From: Inquilinus sp042743185
GTDB lineage: Bacteria; Pseudomonadota; Alphaproteobacteria; DSM-16000; Inquilinaceae
Assembly: GCF_042743185.1 (NCBI RefSeq)
Contig: NZ_JBHYMS010000034.1
Span: 1-64,000, forward strand
Length of the DNA: 64,000 nucleotides
Direction: 5' to 3'
In this document: positions 15,422-23,892 of the stretch, piece after piece
Layout: each line of letters starts with the position of its first letter
Position numbering within the stretch: the stretch's first letter is position 1
Position numbers and translations under genes: made by a program
The notes under the pieces: model-generated
The model's input: the letters and a program-made list of their open reading frames with translations, nothing else
Told to the model about the DNA's origin: nothing
Databases searched by the model: none

Positions 15422-17299
15422 CTATTCCGGCCGGCCGGCCGGTGCCGTCTCGTCGGGCGGGGGAGGCTCCGTCACCGGGGCCGGAGGCGAGCGCCGGGCG
15501 CGGCGCTGGCGCAGCCAGCCGCGGATCCAGGCGGCGATCTCCGACAGGTTCTGGAACACCGGCAGCTTCGGCTGGGCGCCGCGGCTCGGCTCCAGCGCCA
15601 GCCCGACCTCGGTCACCTCGTTCTCGTCGTCGACCGCGCGGACGATCAGCTCGACCCCGCCCACCGGCAGCCGGTCGCCGACCTCGACCCGGCCGCCGAA
15701 GCCGTCCTGCAGGAAGGCGCCGACGGTGCGGGGCTCGGCCGGGTCGGGCAGGGCGAAGCCGTAGCTCTCCGCCACCTCGGCCAGCGGCGCTTCGGCGTGC
15801 AGGGTGAAGTCGCCGAAGAAGTCGCGGTCGTCCTCGGCCAGCCGGGCCGGGGTGGCGAACAGCCGGTCCAGCAGGCGCACCTGCTGCGGCGGGGTGAAGA
15901 TGTAGACCTGGTCGCCCGTCTGCAGCCGCCCGGCATGGTGGATGTCGACCGACTGGCCGTCGCGCACGATCAGCGCCGGCCGGGCCCAGCGCGGGATGCG
16001 CTCGCCGCGCGCCACCGGGCTCTGCGCCGCGATGCGGTAGACCACCAGCTCGTGGTTGGCGCGGCCCGGCAGCTCCAGCTCGACGCGGTCGACCGGGCCG
16101 ATCCGCGGCGGCACGATCAGGCCCAGCCACCTGGCCAGCGGCCGGATGGTCCAGCCCTGCAGCAGCAGCGAGACGATCACCACCAGGAAGACTCCGTTGA
16201 ACATCGTCCGCCCGTCCGGCAGCTGCGCGATCAGCGGCAGGATGGCCAGCAGGATCGACACCGCGCCCCGCAGCCCGACCCAGGCGACGAAGGTGGTCTC
16301 GTTGCGCGAGAAGCCGTAGGGCAGCAGGCACAGCCAGACCGCGATCGGCCGGGCCACGAAGGTCAGCGCCAGGGCCACGGCCAGCGCCGGCAGGGCAACG
16401 GCTGGGAACTGCGACGGCGTGGCCAGGAGGCCGAGGGTCAGGAACATGCAGATCTGGGCCAGCCAGGTCATGCCGCTCTGGAACCGGCGCAGCAGGGCGG
16501 AGGCGCGCAGCGTGGCGTTGCCGGCGACTAGGCCGGCGACGTAGACGGCGACGAAGCCCGACCCCTCCAGCATGCCGGTGGCGGCGAAGATCAGGAGGGC
16601 GAGGCTCAGCACGACCACCGGGTACAGGCCGGGATCGAGGCTGACCCGGTTGATCACGCGCACGATCAGGAAGCCGCCGGCCAGGCCGAAGGCAATGCCG
16701 ATGCCGGCCTGCACCGCGAACGTCGTGACCAGCGACCAGGTCAGGGTCTCCGCCCCGGTGCCCAGGCGCGCCGCCTCGACCAGCGCCAGCGTCAGGAAGA
16801 TCGCGATCGGGTCGTTGCTGCCGGATTCGATCTCGAGGGTCGAGCGCATGCGGTCGCGCAGGGTGATACCGCCGACCCGCAGCAGGAAGAACACGGCAGC
16901 GGCGTCGGTCGAGCTGACGATGGCGCCGGTCAGCAGCGATTCGGTCCAGCCGAAGCCGAAGGCGTTGCGGGCGGCCACGGCGACGATGCCGGTCGTCAGC
17001 AGCACCCCGGCGGTGGCCAGGGTGAGGGCTGGCGCGGCGGCGGCGCGGAAGCTCTGCAGCCGCGTCTCGAAGCCGCTGTCGAACAGGATCAGGGCCAGGG
17101 CGACGCTGCCGATGAAATAGGCCGCGGGCGCGTCGTCGAAATGGATCTTGCCGATGCCGTCCTCGCCGGCGCCGAGGCCGACCGCGAGGAACACCAGCAG
17201 CAGGGGGGCGCCGACCCGGAAGGAGATCAGGCTGGTGAAGACGCTGAGCGCAATGAGTCCCGCCGCGACGAGAATGGCGAGGTTCATCGCCTCGATCAT
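15422..17299 (-). CDS. K+/H+ antiporter, NhaP2/CvrA type
   Basis: A 625-residue CPA1 antiporter exchanging K+ (or Na+) for protons at the inner membrane. About 12 transmembrane helices fill residues 5-390; the ion-binding region includes GAIVSSTDAAAVFFLLR and ESGSNDPIAIFLTLALVE. A cytosolic TrkA_C domain follows (about 400-480), then a CorC_HlyC-type domain (about 490-580), the arrangement of E. coli NhaP2. The start at 17299 is supported by GAGGAAGAG 8 nt upstream. It is a single gene between the deacetylase-like gene and the M20 hydrolase. Confidence 0.92.
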   Translation of the reverse strand: MIEAMNLAILVAAGLIALSVFTSLISFRVGAPLLLVFLAVGLGAGEDGIGKIHFDDAPAAYFIGSVALALILFDSGFETRLQSFRAAAAPALTLATAGVLLTTGIVAVAARNAFGFGWTESLLTGAIVSSTDAAAVFFLLRVGGITLRDRMRSTLEIESGSNDPIAIFLTLALVEAARLGTGAETLTWSLVTTFAVQAGIGIAFGLAGGFLIVRVINRVSLDPGLYPVVVLSLALLIFAATGMLEGSGFVAVYVAGLVAGNATLRASALLRRFQSGMTWLAQICMFLTLGLLATPSQFPAVALPALAVALALTFVARPIAVWLCLLPYGFSRNETTFVAWVGLRGAVSILLAILPLIAQLPDGRTMFNGVFLVVIVSLLLQGWTIRPLARWLGLIVPPRIGPVDRVELELPGRANHELVVYRIAAQSPVARGERIPRWARPALIVRDGQSVDIHHAGRLQTGDQVYIFTPPQQVRLLDRLFATPARLAEDDRDFFGDFTLHAEAPLAEVAESYGFALPDPAEPRTVGAFLQDGFGGRVEVGDRLPVGGVELIVRAVDDENEVTEVGLALEPSRGAQPKLPVFQNLSEIAAWIRGWLRQRRARRSPPAPVTEPPPPDETAPAGRPE

Positions 17300-17444
17300 C
17301 GGTGTCTCTTCCTCATTCCGGGGGTCGCGGCCGCGGCCGCGCGACTCGCCTCCTGCAATTCACCCGAGAAAGGTGACGGAAATCGGGCCCGATGGCGAGA
17401 TCCCTGCTCGGTCCGGTGCCTTCACCGCGAGCCGGCCGTGCCGG

Positions 17445-18632
17445 TCAGGACAAGAGTTCGACCGCGCTGCGGACCAGGGCGGCGGCACCCAGGCCGATGC
17501 AGCGCTCGTCGGGCTGATAGTCGGAGTTGTGCAGGTGGTCGTTGCGGCCGGGCTGGGCGGCGCCGACCCGCAGGTGGAAGGACGGCACCCGCTCGGAGAA
17601 GAAGGCGAAGTCCTCGGCGCCGAAGCCGGGGGCGGTCTCGTGCACCACGTCGCCGAACTGCGCCCGCACCGCGGCGACCGACGCCTCCAGCACGCGGCCG
17701 TCATTCATCAGCGGCGGCACGCCCAGCTGGTAGTCCAGCGCGCAGGTCACGCCCTGGGTCAGCTCGATGCCCTGCACGATCCGGCGGATCGCCGCCTCCG
17801 CCGCGGCCCGCGCCTCGGGCGACCGGGCCCGCACCGTGCCGCGCAGGGTGCAGGTGTCGGGGATGATGTTGTGGGTGGCGCCGCCGGCGATGCTGCCGAC
17901 CGTCACCACCGCGCCCTGGGCCGGGTCGATGGTCCGCGACACCACGGTCTGCAGCTGGGTCACCAGATAGGCCGCGGCGACGATCGGGTCGGCGGCGTCC
18001 TGCGGCCGCGCGGCATGGCCGGACCGGCCGCGCACGGTGATGTCGAAGGTGTCGGCCGAGGCGGTGCTGGCGCCGCGGAGATAGCCGAACTGGCCGATCG
18101 GCATGGTCGGGCTGTTGTGGAAGGCCAGGGCCAGGTCGGCGCCGTCCGCTGCGCCGTCGGCGATCATCGCCGCGGCGCCGCTCTCCGGCGTCTCCTCGGC
18201 CGGCTGGAACACCAGCCGCACCGATCCACGCAGCCGCGGCGCCAGGTCCTTCAGCACGGCGCCGACGCCGATCAGCGTCGCGGTGTGGATGTCATGGCCG
18301 CAGGCATGCATCTTGCCGGGCACGGTGCTGGCGAAGGGCAGGCCCGTCATCTCCTGGATCGGCAGCGCGTCCATGTCGGCGCGGATCAAGAGGCAGGGGC
18401 CGGGGGCGCCGCCCTCGATCTCGGCGACGATGCCGGTGCGGCCGATCCCGGTGCGGTAGGGGATGCCCAGCCTGTCGAGCTCCGCCGCCACCACGCCGGC
18501 GGTGCGCTGGACCTCGAAGCCGATCTCGGGATGGGCATGGATGTCGCGCCGCACCTCGACCAGGCCGGGGGCGATCGCCTCGACCGCCGTGTCGATCGAG
18601 GCGCCGATGTCGTTGATGCCGCGCGTGTCCAT
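17445..18632 (-). CDS. M20-family metal amidohydrolase (hippurate hydrolase-like)
   Basis: A 395-residue di-metal peptidase/amidohydrolase. The metal and catalytic motifs are RADMDALPIQE, GKMHACGHDIHTATL and QPAEETPESGA. Relatives hydrolyse N-acyl amino acids such as hippurate or indoleacetyl amino acids; the substrate here is unknown. I chose ATG 18632 (MDTRGINDIG) with GGGAG about 11 nt upstream, rather than a start 49 codons earlier whose extension is not protein-like. It is divergent from the ketopantoate-reductase-family gene across about 200 bp. Confidence 0.9.
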   Translation of the reverse strand: MDTRGINDIGASIDTAVEAIAPGLVEVRRDIHAHPEIGFEVQRTAGVVAAELDRLGIPYRTGIGRTGIVAEIEGGAPGPCLLIRADMDALPIQEMTGLPFASTVPGKMHACGHDIHTATLIGVGAVLKDLAPRLRGSVRLVFQPAEETPESGAAAMIADGAADGADLALAFHNSPTMPIGQFGYLRGASTASADTFDITVRGRSGHAARPQDAADPIVAAAYLVTQLQTVVSRTIDPAQGAVVTVGSIAGGATHNIIPDTCTLRGTVRARSPEARAAAEAAIRRIVQGIELTQGVTCALDYQLGVPPLMNDGRVLEASVAAVRAQFGDVVHETAPGFGAEDFAFFSERVPSFHLRVGAAQPGRNDHLHNSDYQPDERCIGLGAAALVRSAVELLS

Positions 18633-18835
18633 GGACGGTGAGCTCCCCTCGGTCCGGAAGGATGACGTCGTGCCGAGGGCGGCATGGCCGGCCGGGCTGA
18701 CGAGAATCGAGTCATTGCACCCGAAGGGACAGGCGTCCACCCCCGCAATTCGCAGCCCAGACAGCGCCTTTACATCCAACGGGGCGGACCCCAGCTTGGC
18801 CGGGGTGGGGCGCGACGGGCAGAACGGAGCGAGCG

Positions 18836-19759
18836 ATGCGATTGTTGGTTGTCGGCGCCGGCGCGACCGGCGGGTACTTCGGCGGCCGGCTGGCCCAGGC
18901 CGGCCGCGACGTGACTTTCCTGGTGCGGCCTGGCCGCGCCGCCGCGTTGCGGGCGCAGGGCCTGCGCATCGTCAGCCCGCATGGCGACGTCACCCTGGCG
19001 CCGCGGCTGGCCACCGCCGACGCGGTCGACGGCCCCTATGACGTCGTGCTGCTGGCGGTGAAGGCCTATGGCCTGGCCGGGGCGATGGCCGATCTCGCCC
19101 CCGCCGTCGGGCCGGAGACCATGATCCTGCCGCTCTTGAACGGCATGCGGCACATGGATCTGCTGTCGGCACGCTTCGGCTCCGCTGCGGTGCTGGGCGG
19201 CGTGTGCAAGATCGCCGGCACGGTCGATGCCGAAGGCCGGATCGTGCAGCTCGCCGGGTTCCACGAGCTGGCCTATGGCGAGCGGGACGGCACGCCCTCG
19301 GCCCGTACCGACCGGCTCGATTCGGTGCTGCGCGGCGCCGGCTTCGACGCCCGGCTGACGCCCGGGATCGAGCGCGAGATGTGGGAGAAATGGGTGATGC
19401 TGGCGGCCTTGGGCGGCATCACCTGCCTGATGCGCGGCAGCACCGGCGAGGTCGTGGCCGCGCCCGGCGGCGCCGATTTCGCCGGCCGCTTCCTGGACGA
19501 GGTGGTGGCGGTGGTGAAGGCGGCCGGGACGCCGCCCGGCGCCGCTTTCCTGGCCAGCACCCGCGCCTTCCTGACCGAGCCGGGGGCCGGCCGGACCTCG
19601 TCGATGTACCGCGACCTGCAGCAGGGCGCGCCGATCGAGGCCGACCAGATCATCGGCGACCTGCTGGCCCGCGGCCGGGCCGCGGGGATCGACACGCCGC
19701 TCCTGGCCCTGGCCGCGACCCATCTCGCGGTCTATCAGCGCCGCCTGGCCGGCGGCTAG
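18836..19759 (+). CDS. Ketopantoate reductase family (PanE/ApbA) protein
   Basis: A 307-residue NADPH-dependent reductase. The Rossmann motif GAGATGGYFGGRL lies at residues 7-19. The C-terminal helical domain carries the catalytic Lys in EMWEKWVMLAALG. PanE makes pantoate for coenzyme A, but the family has many paralogs with other 2-oxo substrates and there is no pantothenate gene nearby, so no symbol is assigned. The start ATG follows GGAGCGAGCG. It overlaps the convergent pyrD by 4 bp. Confidence 0.88.
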   Translation: MRLLVVGAGATGGYFGGRLAQAGRDVTFLVRPGRAAALRAQGLRIVSPHGDVTLAPRLATADAVDGPYDVVLLAVKAYGLAGAMADLAPAVGPETMILPLLNGMRHMDLLSARFGSAAVLGGVCKIAGTVDAEGRIVQLAGFHELAYGERDGTPSARTDRLDSVLRGAGFDARLTPGIEREMWEKWVMLAALGGITCLMRGSTGEVVAAPGGADFAGRFLDEVVAVVKAAGTPPGAAFLASTRAFLTEPGAGRTSSMYRDLQQGAPIEADQIIGDLLARGRAAGIDTPLLALAATHLAVYQRRLAGG

Positions 19760-20841
19760 CGCAGATCGGCGCCGACCGCCTCGGCGACCGAGCGGAAGCC
19801 GTCGGCGCGCAGCCGGCCGGCCAAGTCGCGCTTGATCTCGCCGACCAGGCCGGGGCCGCGATAGGCGAGCGCGGTGTAGAGCTGCACCAGGCTGGCGCCG
19901 GCGCGGATCTTGGCATAGGCGTCGGCGCCGCTGGCCACGCCGCCGACGCCGACCAGCGGCAGCCGCCCGGCCACCAGCTTCGCCACCCGCCGCAGCACCG
20001 CGGTCGAGGGCTGCATCAGCGGCTTGCCGCTCAGCCCTCCGGGCTCGCCGGCCAGGTCCGGCGGCAGCCCCGCCGGGCGGGCGATGGTGGTGTTGGACAC
20101 GATCAGCCCGTCGATGCCGGCGGCCAGCGCCACCTCGGCCACATCCTCCAGGTCCTCCGGCGTCAGGTCGGGGGCGATCTTGACCAGGATCGGCGGCCGC
20201 GCCGTGCCCTCGGCCCGCGCCGCGGTGGCGGCGGCCAGCAGGCGCTGCAGCGGCTCGCGGCTCTGCATCGCCCGCAGCCCCGGCGTGTTGGGCGACGAGA
20301 TGTTGACGACGAGGTAGTCGGCCAGCCGGGCGAAGGCGCGGATGCCGGCGGCATAGTCGGCCTCCGGGTCGCGGCTGTCCTTGTTGCGGCCGACATTGAC
20401 GCCCAGAAGGCCTGGGAGGCCCCCCGGGCCTGGGGCTGCGGCGCCGTCAGCGAGGCGCGCCTCCAGCCGGGCCACGGCGGCGGCGTGGCCGCGGTTGTTG
20501 AAGCCGTAGCGGTTGATCAGCGCCTGCTGGTCCGGCAGCCGGAAGGCGCGCGGCCGCGGATTGCCGGGCTGGGCCCGCGGCGTGACGCTGCCGATCTCGA
20601 CGAAGCCGAGGCCCAGCCGCAGCATCGGATCCACCACCTCGGCGTCCTTGTCGAAGCCGGCGGCGAGGCCGATCGGGTTGGCGAAATCGCGGCCCCACAG
20701 CCGCACCGCCAGGACCGGGTCGTCGGGCTCGCCGGCGACCGGCCCGAGGCCGAGCTTCAGCGCGGTGATGGTGGCCCGGTGCGCCGTCTCGGGCGGCAGC
20801 GCCTTCAGCACCGGCGCGGCCAGGGCGAAGAGGCGGCTCAC
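19756..20841 (-). CDS. pyrD: Dihydroorotate dehydrogenase (quinone), class 2
   Basis: A 361-residue FMN enzyme that oxidises dihydroorotate to orotate in pyrimidine synthesis and passes electrons to quinone at the inner membrane. The FMN-binding start of the barrel is NPIGLAAGFDKDAEV; the class 2 catalytic serine is in VVNISSPNTPGLR, and phosphate binding in LPLVGVGGVASG. The N-terminal 40 residues form the membrane-docking helices (ALAAPVLKALPPETAHRATI). It is translated with the DUF952 gene just upstream through a 4-bp overlap. Confidence 0.96.
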   Translation of the reverse strand: MSRLFALAAPVLKALPPETAHRATITALKLGLGPVAGEPDDPVLAVRLWGRDFANPIGLAAGFDKDAEVVDPMLRLGLGFVEIGSVTPRAQPGNPRPRAFRLPDQQALINRYGFNNRGHAAAVARLEARLADGAAAPGPGGLPGLLGVNVGRNKDSRDPEADYAAGIRAFARLADYLVVNISSPNTPGLRAMQSREPLQRLLAAATAARAEGTARPPILVKIAPDLTPEDLEDVAEVALAAGIDGLIVSNTTIARPAGLPPDLAGEPGGLSGKPLMQPSTAVLRRVAKLVAGRLPLVGVGGVASGADAYAKIRAGASLVQLYTALAYRGPGLVGEIKRDLAGRLRADGFRSVAEAVGADLR

Positions 20842-21194
20842 GGCGTGGTGGCGATCGGGAACAGCCGTGGCGGGAAGGCGTGGCGGCCGTCGACCAGCGG
20901 CAGCGGCGCCACGCCCCGCACCGCGGCCAGCGGCAGCTCGGCATAGAGATGCGGGAACAGGGCCCCGCCGCGCGACGGCTCCCAGCGCAGCGCGTCGCCC
21001 AGCGCTGCCGCGTCAACCGCCACCAGCACCAGCCCGTCCCGGCCGGCGAAGTGGCGGGCCGCCGTCTCCTCGGCCTGCTCGGCCGTCGAGAAGTGGATGA
21101 AGCCGTCCTCGTGGTCGACGGCGGAGCCGCGATAGGCGCCGGCGGCCTCGGCCGCCGCCCATTCCGCGGCGCTGCAGATCTTGTAGATGGTCAT
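20838..21194 (-). CDS. DUF952-family protein
   Basis: A 118-residue cytosolic protein of the DUF952 family, recognised by TIYKICSAAEWAAAEAAGAY, DGFIHFSTAEQAEETAARHF and the terminal PLPLVDGRHAFP. The biochemical role is unknown; the fold is related to ADP-ribosyltransferase-like domains. In many alphaproteobacteria it precedes pyrD, as here with a 4-bp overlap, suggesting a conserved operon. Confidence 0.9.
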   Translation of the reverse strand: MTIYKICSAAEWAAAEAAGAYRGSAVDHEDGFIHFSTAEQAEETAARHFAGRDGLVLVAVDAAALGDALRWEPSRGGALFPHLYAELPLAAVRGVAPLPLVDGRHAFPPRLFPIATTP

Positions 21195-21409
21195 GGCGGG
21201 CGAACCCTAGGGAAGCGGTCTCCGCCCGTCAATCTCGGGCCGGTCCATGGTCGCCGTTGCGGTCTCCCGGGGCCGGCCCGGACGCCGGCAGGTCCGATGG
21301 CCGGTCACAGCCCGGATCGCCCGGCGATGCGGGGTCGGATCAGAGGATCGTGAGCGTTGCAGAATGCGAATCGTATGCGGCTGCGCGTTGCAAATTGCGA
21401 GAGCGAGTT

Positions 21410-21424
21410 CGAGTTTGAAACTCG
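21410..21424. promoter_or_regulatory. 15-bp perfect dyad, operator candidate
   Basis: CGAGTTT and AAACTCG flank a single central G. A compact odd-centred palindrome like this suits a dimeric repressor. It lies within the AT-rich patch about 170 bp upstream of the 72-residue gene. Confidence 0.5.
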
Positions 21425-21435
21425 GCAAAAGTATA

Positions 21436-21465
21436 AATTCCAAAATTGATGAAGATATTGGAATT
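21436..21465. promoter_or_regulatory. Inverted repeat AATTCCAA-N14-TTGGAATT
   Basis: Perfect 8-bp arms (21436-21443 and 21458-21465) are centred 21-22 bp apart, or two helical turns, in the same AT-rich patch. This suggests a second protein-binding site. Confidence 0.5.
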
Positions 21466-21589
21466 ATTCGTCCGATTTGACCTTGTGACTGGGGTCTTAT
21501 CCGTCTCCGGCGATCCGGCCGGCCCGGTTTCGCCATTGGCACGCCCCTTGCACCGTCGGCAGGCATTAACATGTGGGGAGATGCCCAAA

Positions 21590-21808
21590 ATGGGCGACAT
21601 TGCGATGACGGATAATCTGACGGTGGTCGAGCTGAAGACCCCGATGACCTATGCCCTCGACATGGTGACGGCGATGGGCGATCCCGGCATTACCACGGTC
21701 CCGACCAAGCCGACCGCCGGCATGCTGGCGGCGGGCGCACGGTCGGGCGGTGTCACGGTGGAGGTCGCCTGGCGCGTGTTCCAGGCGATGGTCAACGCCG
21801 CCGACTGA
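21590..21808 (+). CDS. Small protein of unknown function (72 aa)
   Basis: Reads MGDIAMTDNLTVVELKTPMT and continues through TTVPTKPTAGMLAAGARSGG to a helix VEVAWRVFQAMVNAAD. No family was recognised. GGGGAG at 21575-21580 is 9 nt before ATG 21590, which decides the start; ATGs at 21581 and 21605 are alternatives. The composition is less GC-extreme than the neighbours and the control region is AT-rich. The last 17 bp overlap the 3' end of the convergent MHYT kinase gene. It may be a small regulatory or stress protein, but nothing in it proves a function. Confidence 0.6.
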   Translation: MGDIAMTDNLTVVELKTPMTYALDMVTAMGDPGITTVPTKPTAGMLAAGARSGGVTVEVAWRVFQAMVNAAD

Positions 21809-23810
21809 CCGGCCGGCCGATGCTGAGCGGCGGGGGCTCGAACACCCCGCCGCCGGCCCTTTCATTGGCCATGGCGGCGCCATCGCCGTCCGGCGCCGCG
21901 TCGCCGCCGGCCGGCAGCATCAGGGTGATGCGGGTGCCGACCTCGGGCTCGCTGTCGATCATCAGCATGCCGCCATGGCTCTCGACCAGCGCCTTGGCCA
22001 GCGGCAGGCCCAGCCCCGAACCCTCGCGCGGCCGCCGTGACAGCTTCCGGGCCTGACGGAACGGCTCCAGCGCCAATGCGATCTCCTGCTCGGTCATGCC
22101 GATGCCGGTGTCGGCGACGGTGACGCGGACCGACCGCGCCACGGCGACGGCGTCGATCGTGACGCGGCCGCCATCGGGCGTGAACTTCACCGCGTTGGTC
22201 AGCAGGTTGATCAGGATCTGGCGCAGCCGCAGCGGGTCGGCGTCCAGCAGCGGCAGGTCGCGCGCCACCCGCTGCTCGATGATGATGCCGTGCGCCTCGG
22301 CGCGCTGCGCCACCAGGCTGACCGCATCCTGGATGTCGCTGGCCAGATCGACCGGCTCCGGCTGCAGCTCGAGCCGGCCGGATTCGACCCGCGACAGGTC
22401 GAGCACGTCGTTGACCAGGGCCAGCAGGTGCTGGCCCGAGCGGTGGATGTCCTCGGCATAGCCGCGGTAGCGCTCCGGCAGCGGCCCGAGATGGGCGTCG
22501 CGGATCAGCTCGGAGAAGCCGAGGATCGCATTCAGGGGCGTCCGCAGCTCATGGCTCATATGGGCCAGGAAGGTGGTCTTGGCGTTGTCGGCGGCCTCGA
22601 CCGTCCGCATCGCCTCGCGCATGCGCTGTTCGGCCACCCGCTCGGCGGTGATGTCGAGATGCGCCACCACGGCGCCGGCCGCGCGGCCCTCGGCGATCGG
22701 CGCGGCCAGGAGGCGGATGGTCCGGCCGCCCGTGCCGCCCATCGGGTATTCGACCGACGCGGCCGGCCGGATGCCCTGGACCACGCCGGCCAGATGGACC
22801 CGCACCTCGGCGCCCGCCGGGCCGGCGGCGGCGCACAGCGCGAAATAGTCCTCGCCGGGGCCGGAGCCGCCGCCGACGAAGCGCTCGCGCTCGCCCGGCC
22901 ACTGCCAGGGCGGATTAGCGGTCAGGATGACGCCGCGCTCGTCGATCAGCGCCAGCGGCATCGGCAGCGCGTTCAGGGTGGCGGCGTGACGCTCGTCCAG
23001 GACGGCGAGCTGGCGCTGGGCCTGCAGCTCGGAGATCCGGCGGTCCAGCCGGATGGCGATCAGGGCCAGGGCGAAGACGACGATGGCGGCCGCGGCGATC
23101 AGCCCGGCCAGGATCGTCGGCGGCACCGGGATGCCGGCGGTGCCGGCGTGGACGGCGGGATCGGGAACGAACCGTGCCGCCGCCATGCCGATGAAGTGCA
23201 TGCCGGTGATGGCCGCCCCCATGACCAGGGCGGCCAGGATTCGCCGGACGTGCCCGATATCGGACAGGGCCAGGTGCAGTGCCGCGGTGGCGGTGACCAG
23301 GGCGATCAGCACCGAGAGGGCCAGGACGACCGGGTCGTAGACGATGCGGCCGGGGGCCAGGATCGCGGCCATGCCGACATAGTGCATGCCGGCGATGCCG
23401 AGCCCCAGGCACAGGCCGCCGGCCAGGAGCGGCAGCGGAGGCACGGGGGCCGGGCGTGCGGCCGCGCCCGACGCCGCCTGGCCGAGCGTGGCGACGGTGA
23501 AGCCGGCGCCGGTCGCCAGCGCCGCGATCAGCAGCGACAGCAGGGTCAGCCGCAGATCGTAGGCGATGTCGACCGGCAGGTGCAGGGCGAGCATGGCGAT
23601 GAAGTGCATCGACCAGATGCCGCCGCCCATGGCCACGGCGCCGCCGGCCAACCACAGCAGCCGTGCCTCGCCGCGGGCAACGCGGATGCGCTGGCCGAGG
23701 TTGAAGGCGACATAGGAGGCAAGCACCGCGACCAGGATGGCCAGGACCACCAGCCAGGGGTCGTGGCCGGGCATCAGGGAATGGGACAGACTATCGCCGG
23801 TGAAATGCAT
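21792..23810 (-). CDS. MHYT-domain sensor histidine kinase
   Basis: A 672-residue kinase. The N-terminal integral membrane MHYT domain (about 15-255) has three repeats with MHFIAML, MHYVGMAA and MHFIGMAA, proposed to bind a metal and sense oxygen, CO or NO. A PAS-like domain follows (about 275-390, containing LPMPLALIDERGVILTA), then HisKA with phospho-His in FLAHMSHELRTPLNAILGFS, and an ATPase domain with NLLTNAVKFTPDGG and ADTGIGMTEQE. The C-terminal tail is Gly/Ala-rich. No response regulator is adjacent, so it is an orphan kinase. Its 3' end overlaps the small convergent gene. Confidence 0.93.
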   Translation of the reverse strand: MHFTGDSLSHSLMPGHDPWLVVLAILVAVLASYVAFNLGQRIRVARGEARLLWLAGGAVAMGGGIWSMHFIAMLALHLPVDIAYDLRLTLLSLLIAALATGAGFTVATLGQAASGAAARPAPVPPLPLLAGGLCLGLGIAGMHYVGMAAILAPGRIVYDPVVLALSVLIALVTATAALHLALSDIGHVRRILAALVMGAAITGMHFIGMAAARFVPDPAVHAGTAGIPVPPTILAGLIAAAAIVVFALALIAIRLDRRISELQAQRQLAVLDERHAATLNALPMPLALIDERGVILTANPPWQWPGERERFVGGGSGPGEDYFALCAAAGPAGAEVRVHLAGVVQGIRPAASVEYPMGGTGGRTIRLLAAPIAEGRAAGAVVAHLDITAERVAEQRMREAMRTVEAADNAKTTFLAHMSHELRTPLNAILGFSELIRDAHLGPLPERYRGYAEDIHRSGQHLLALVNDVLDLSRVESGRLELQPEPVDLASDIQDAVSLVAQRAEAHGIIIEQRVARDLPLLDADPLRLRQILINLLTNAVKFTPDGGRVTIDAVAVARSVRVTVADTGIGMTEQEIALALEPFRQARKLSRRPREGSGLGLPLAKALVESHGGMLMIDSEPEVGTRITLMLPAGGDAAPDGDGAAMANERAGGGVFEPPPLSIGRPVSRRR

Positions 23811-23892
23811 CGCCGTTCCGGTCGGGCGGCCGCGACCGGAAAAGTCCGGCCGTGCAGCATGTTAGGAGCATATCCCCGGTGCGGCGGCGTGG

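Larger units (their letters stand above)
21195..21589. other. 395-bp intergenic region with AT-rich core
   Basis: Between DUF952 and the 72-residue gene. The first 160 bp are GC-rich without features I can support. From about 21360 to 21480 the composition drops sharply toward AT and contains two perfect dyads (21410-21424 and 21436-21465). No convincing sigma-70 promoter pair was found, although this is the likely control region of the small gene. Confidence 0.6.

Noticed and set aside
18633..18835. Possible extended N-terminus of the M20 hydrolase
   Set aside because: The 49 extra residues look non-homologous, and a ribosome site precedes ATG 18632.
21446..21589. Upstream extension of the 72-residue gene to ATG 21446
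   Set aside because: The extra residues derive from the AT-rich dyad region and there is no ribosome site before 21446, whereas GGGGAG precedes 21590.
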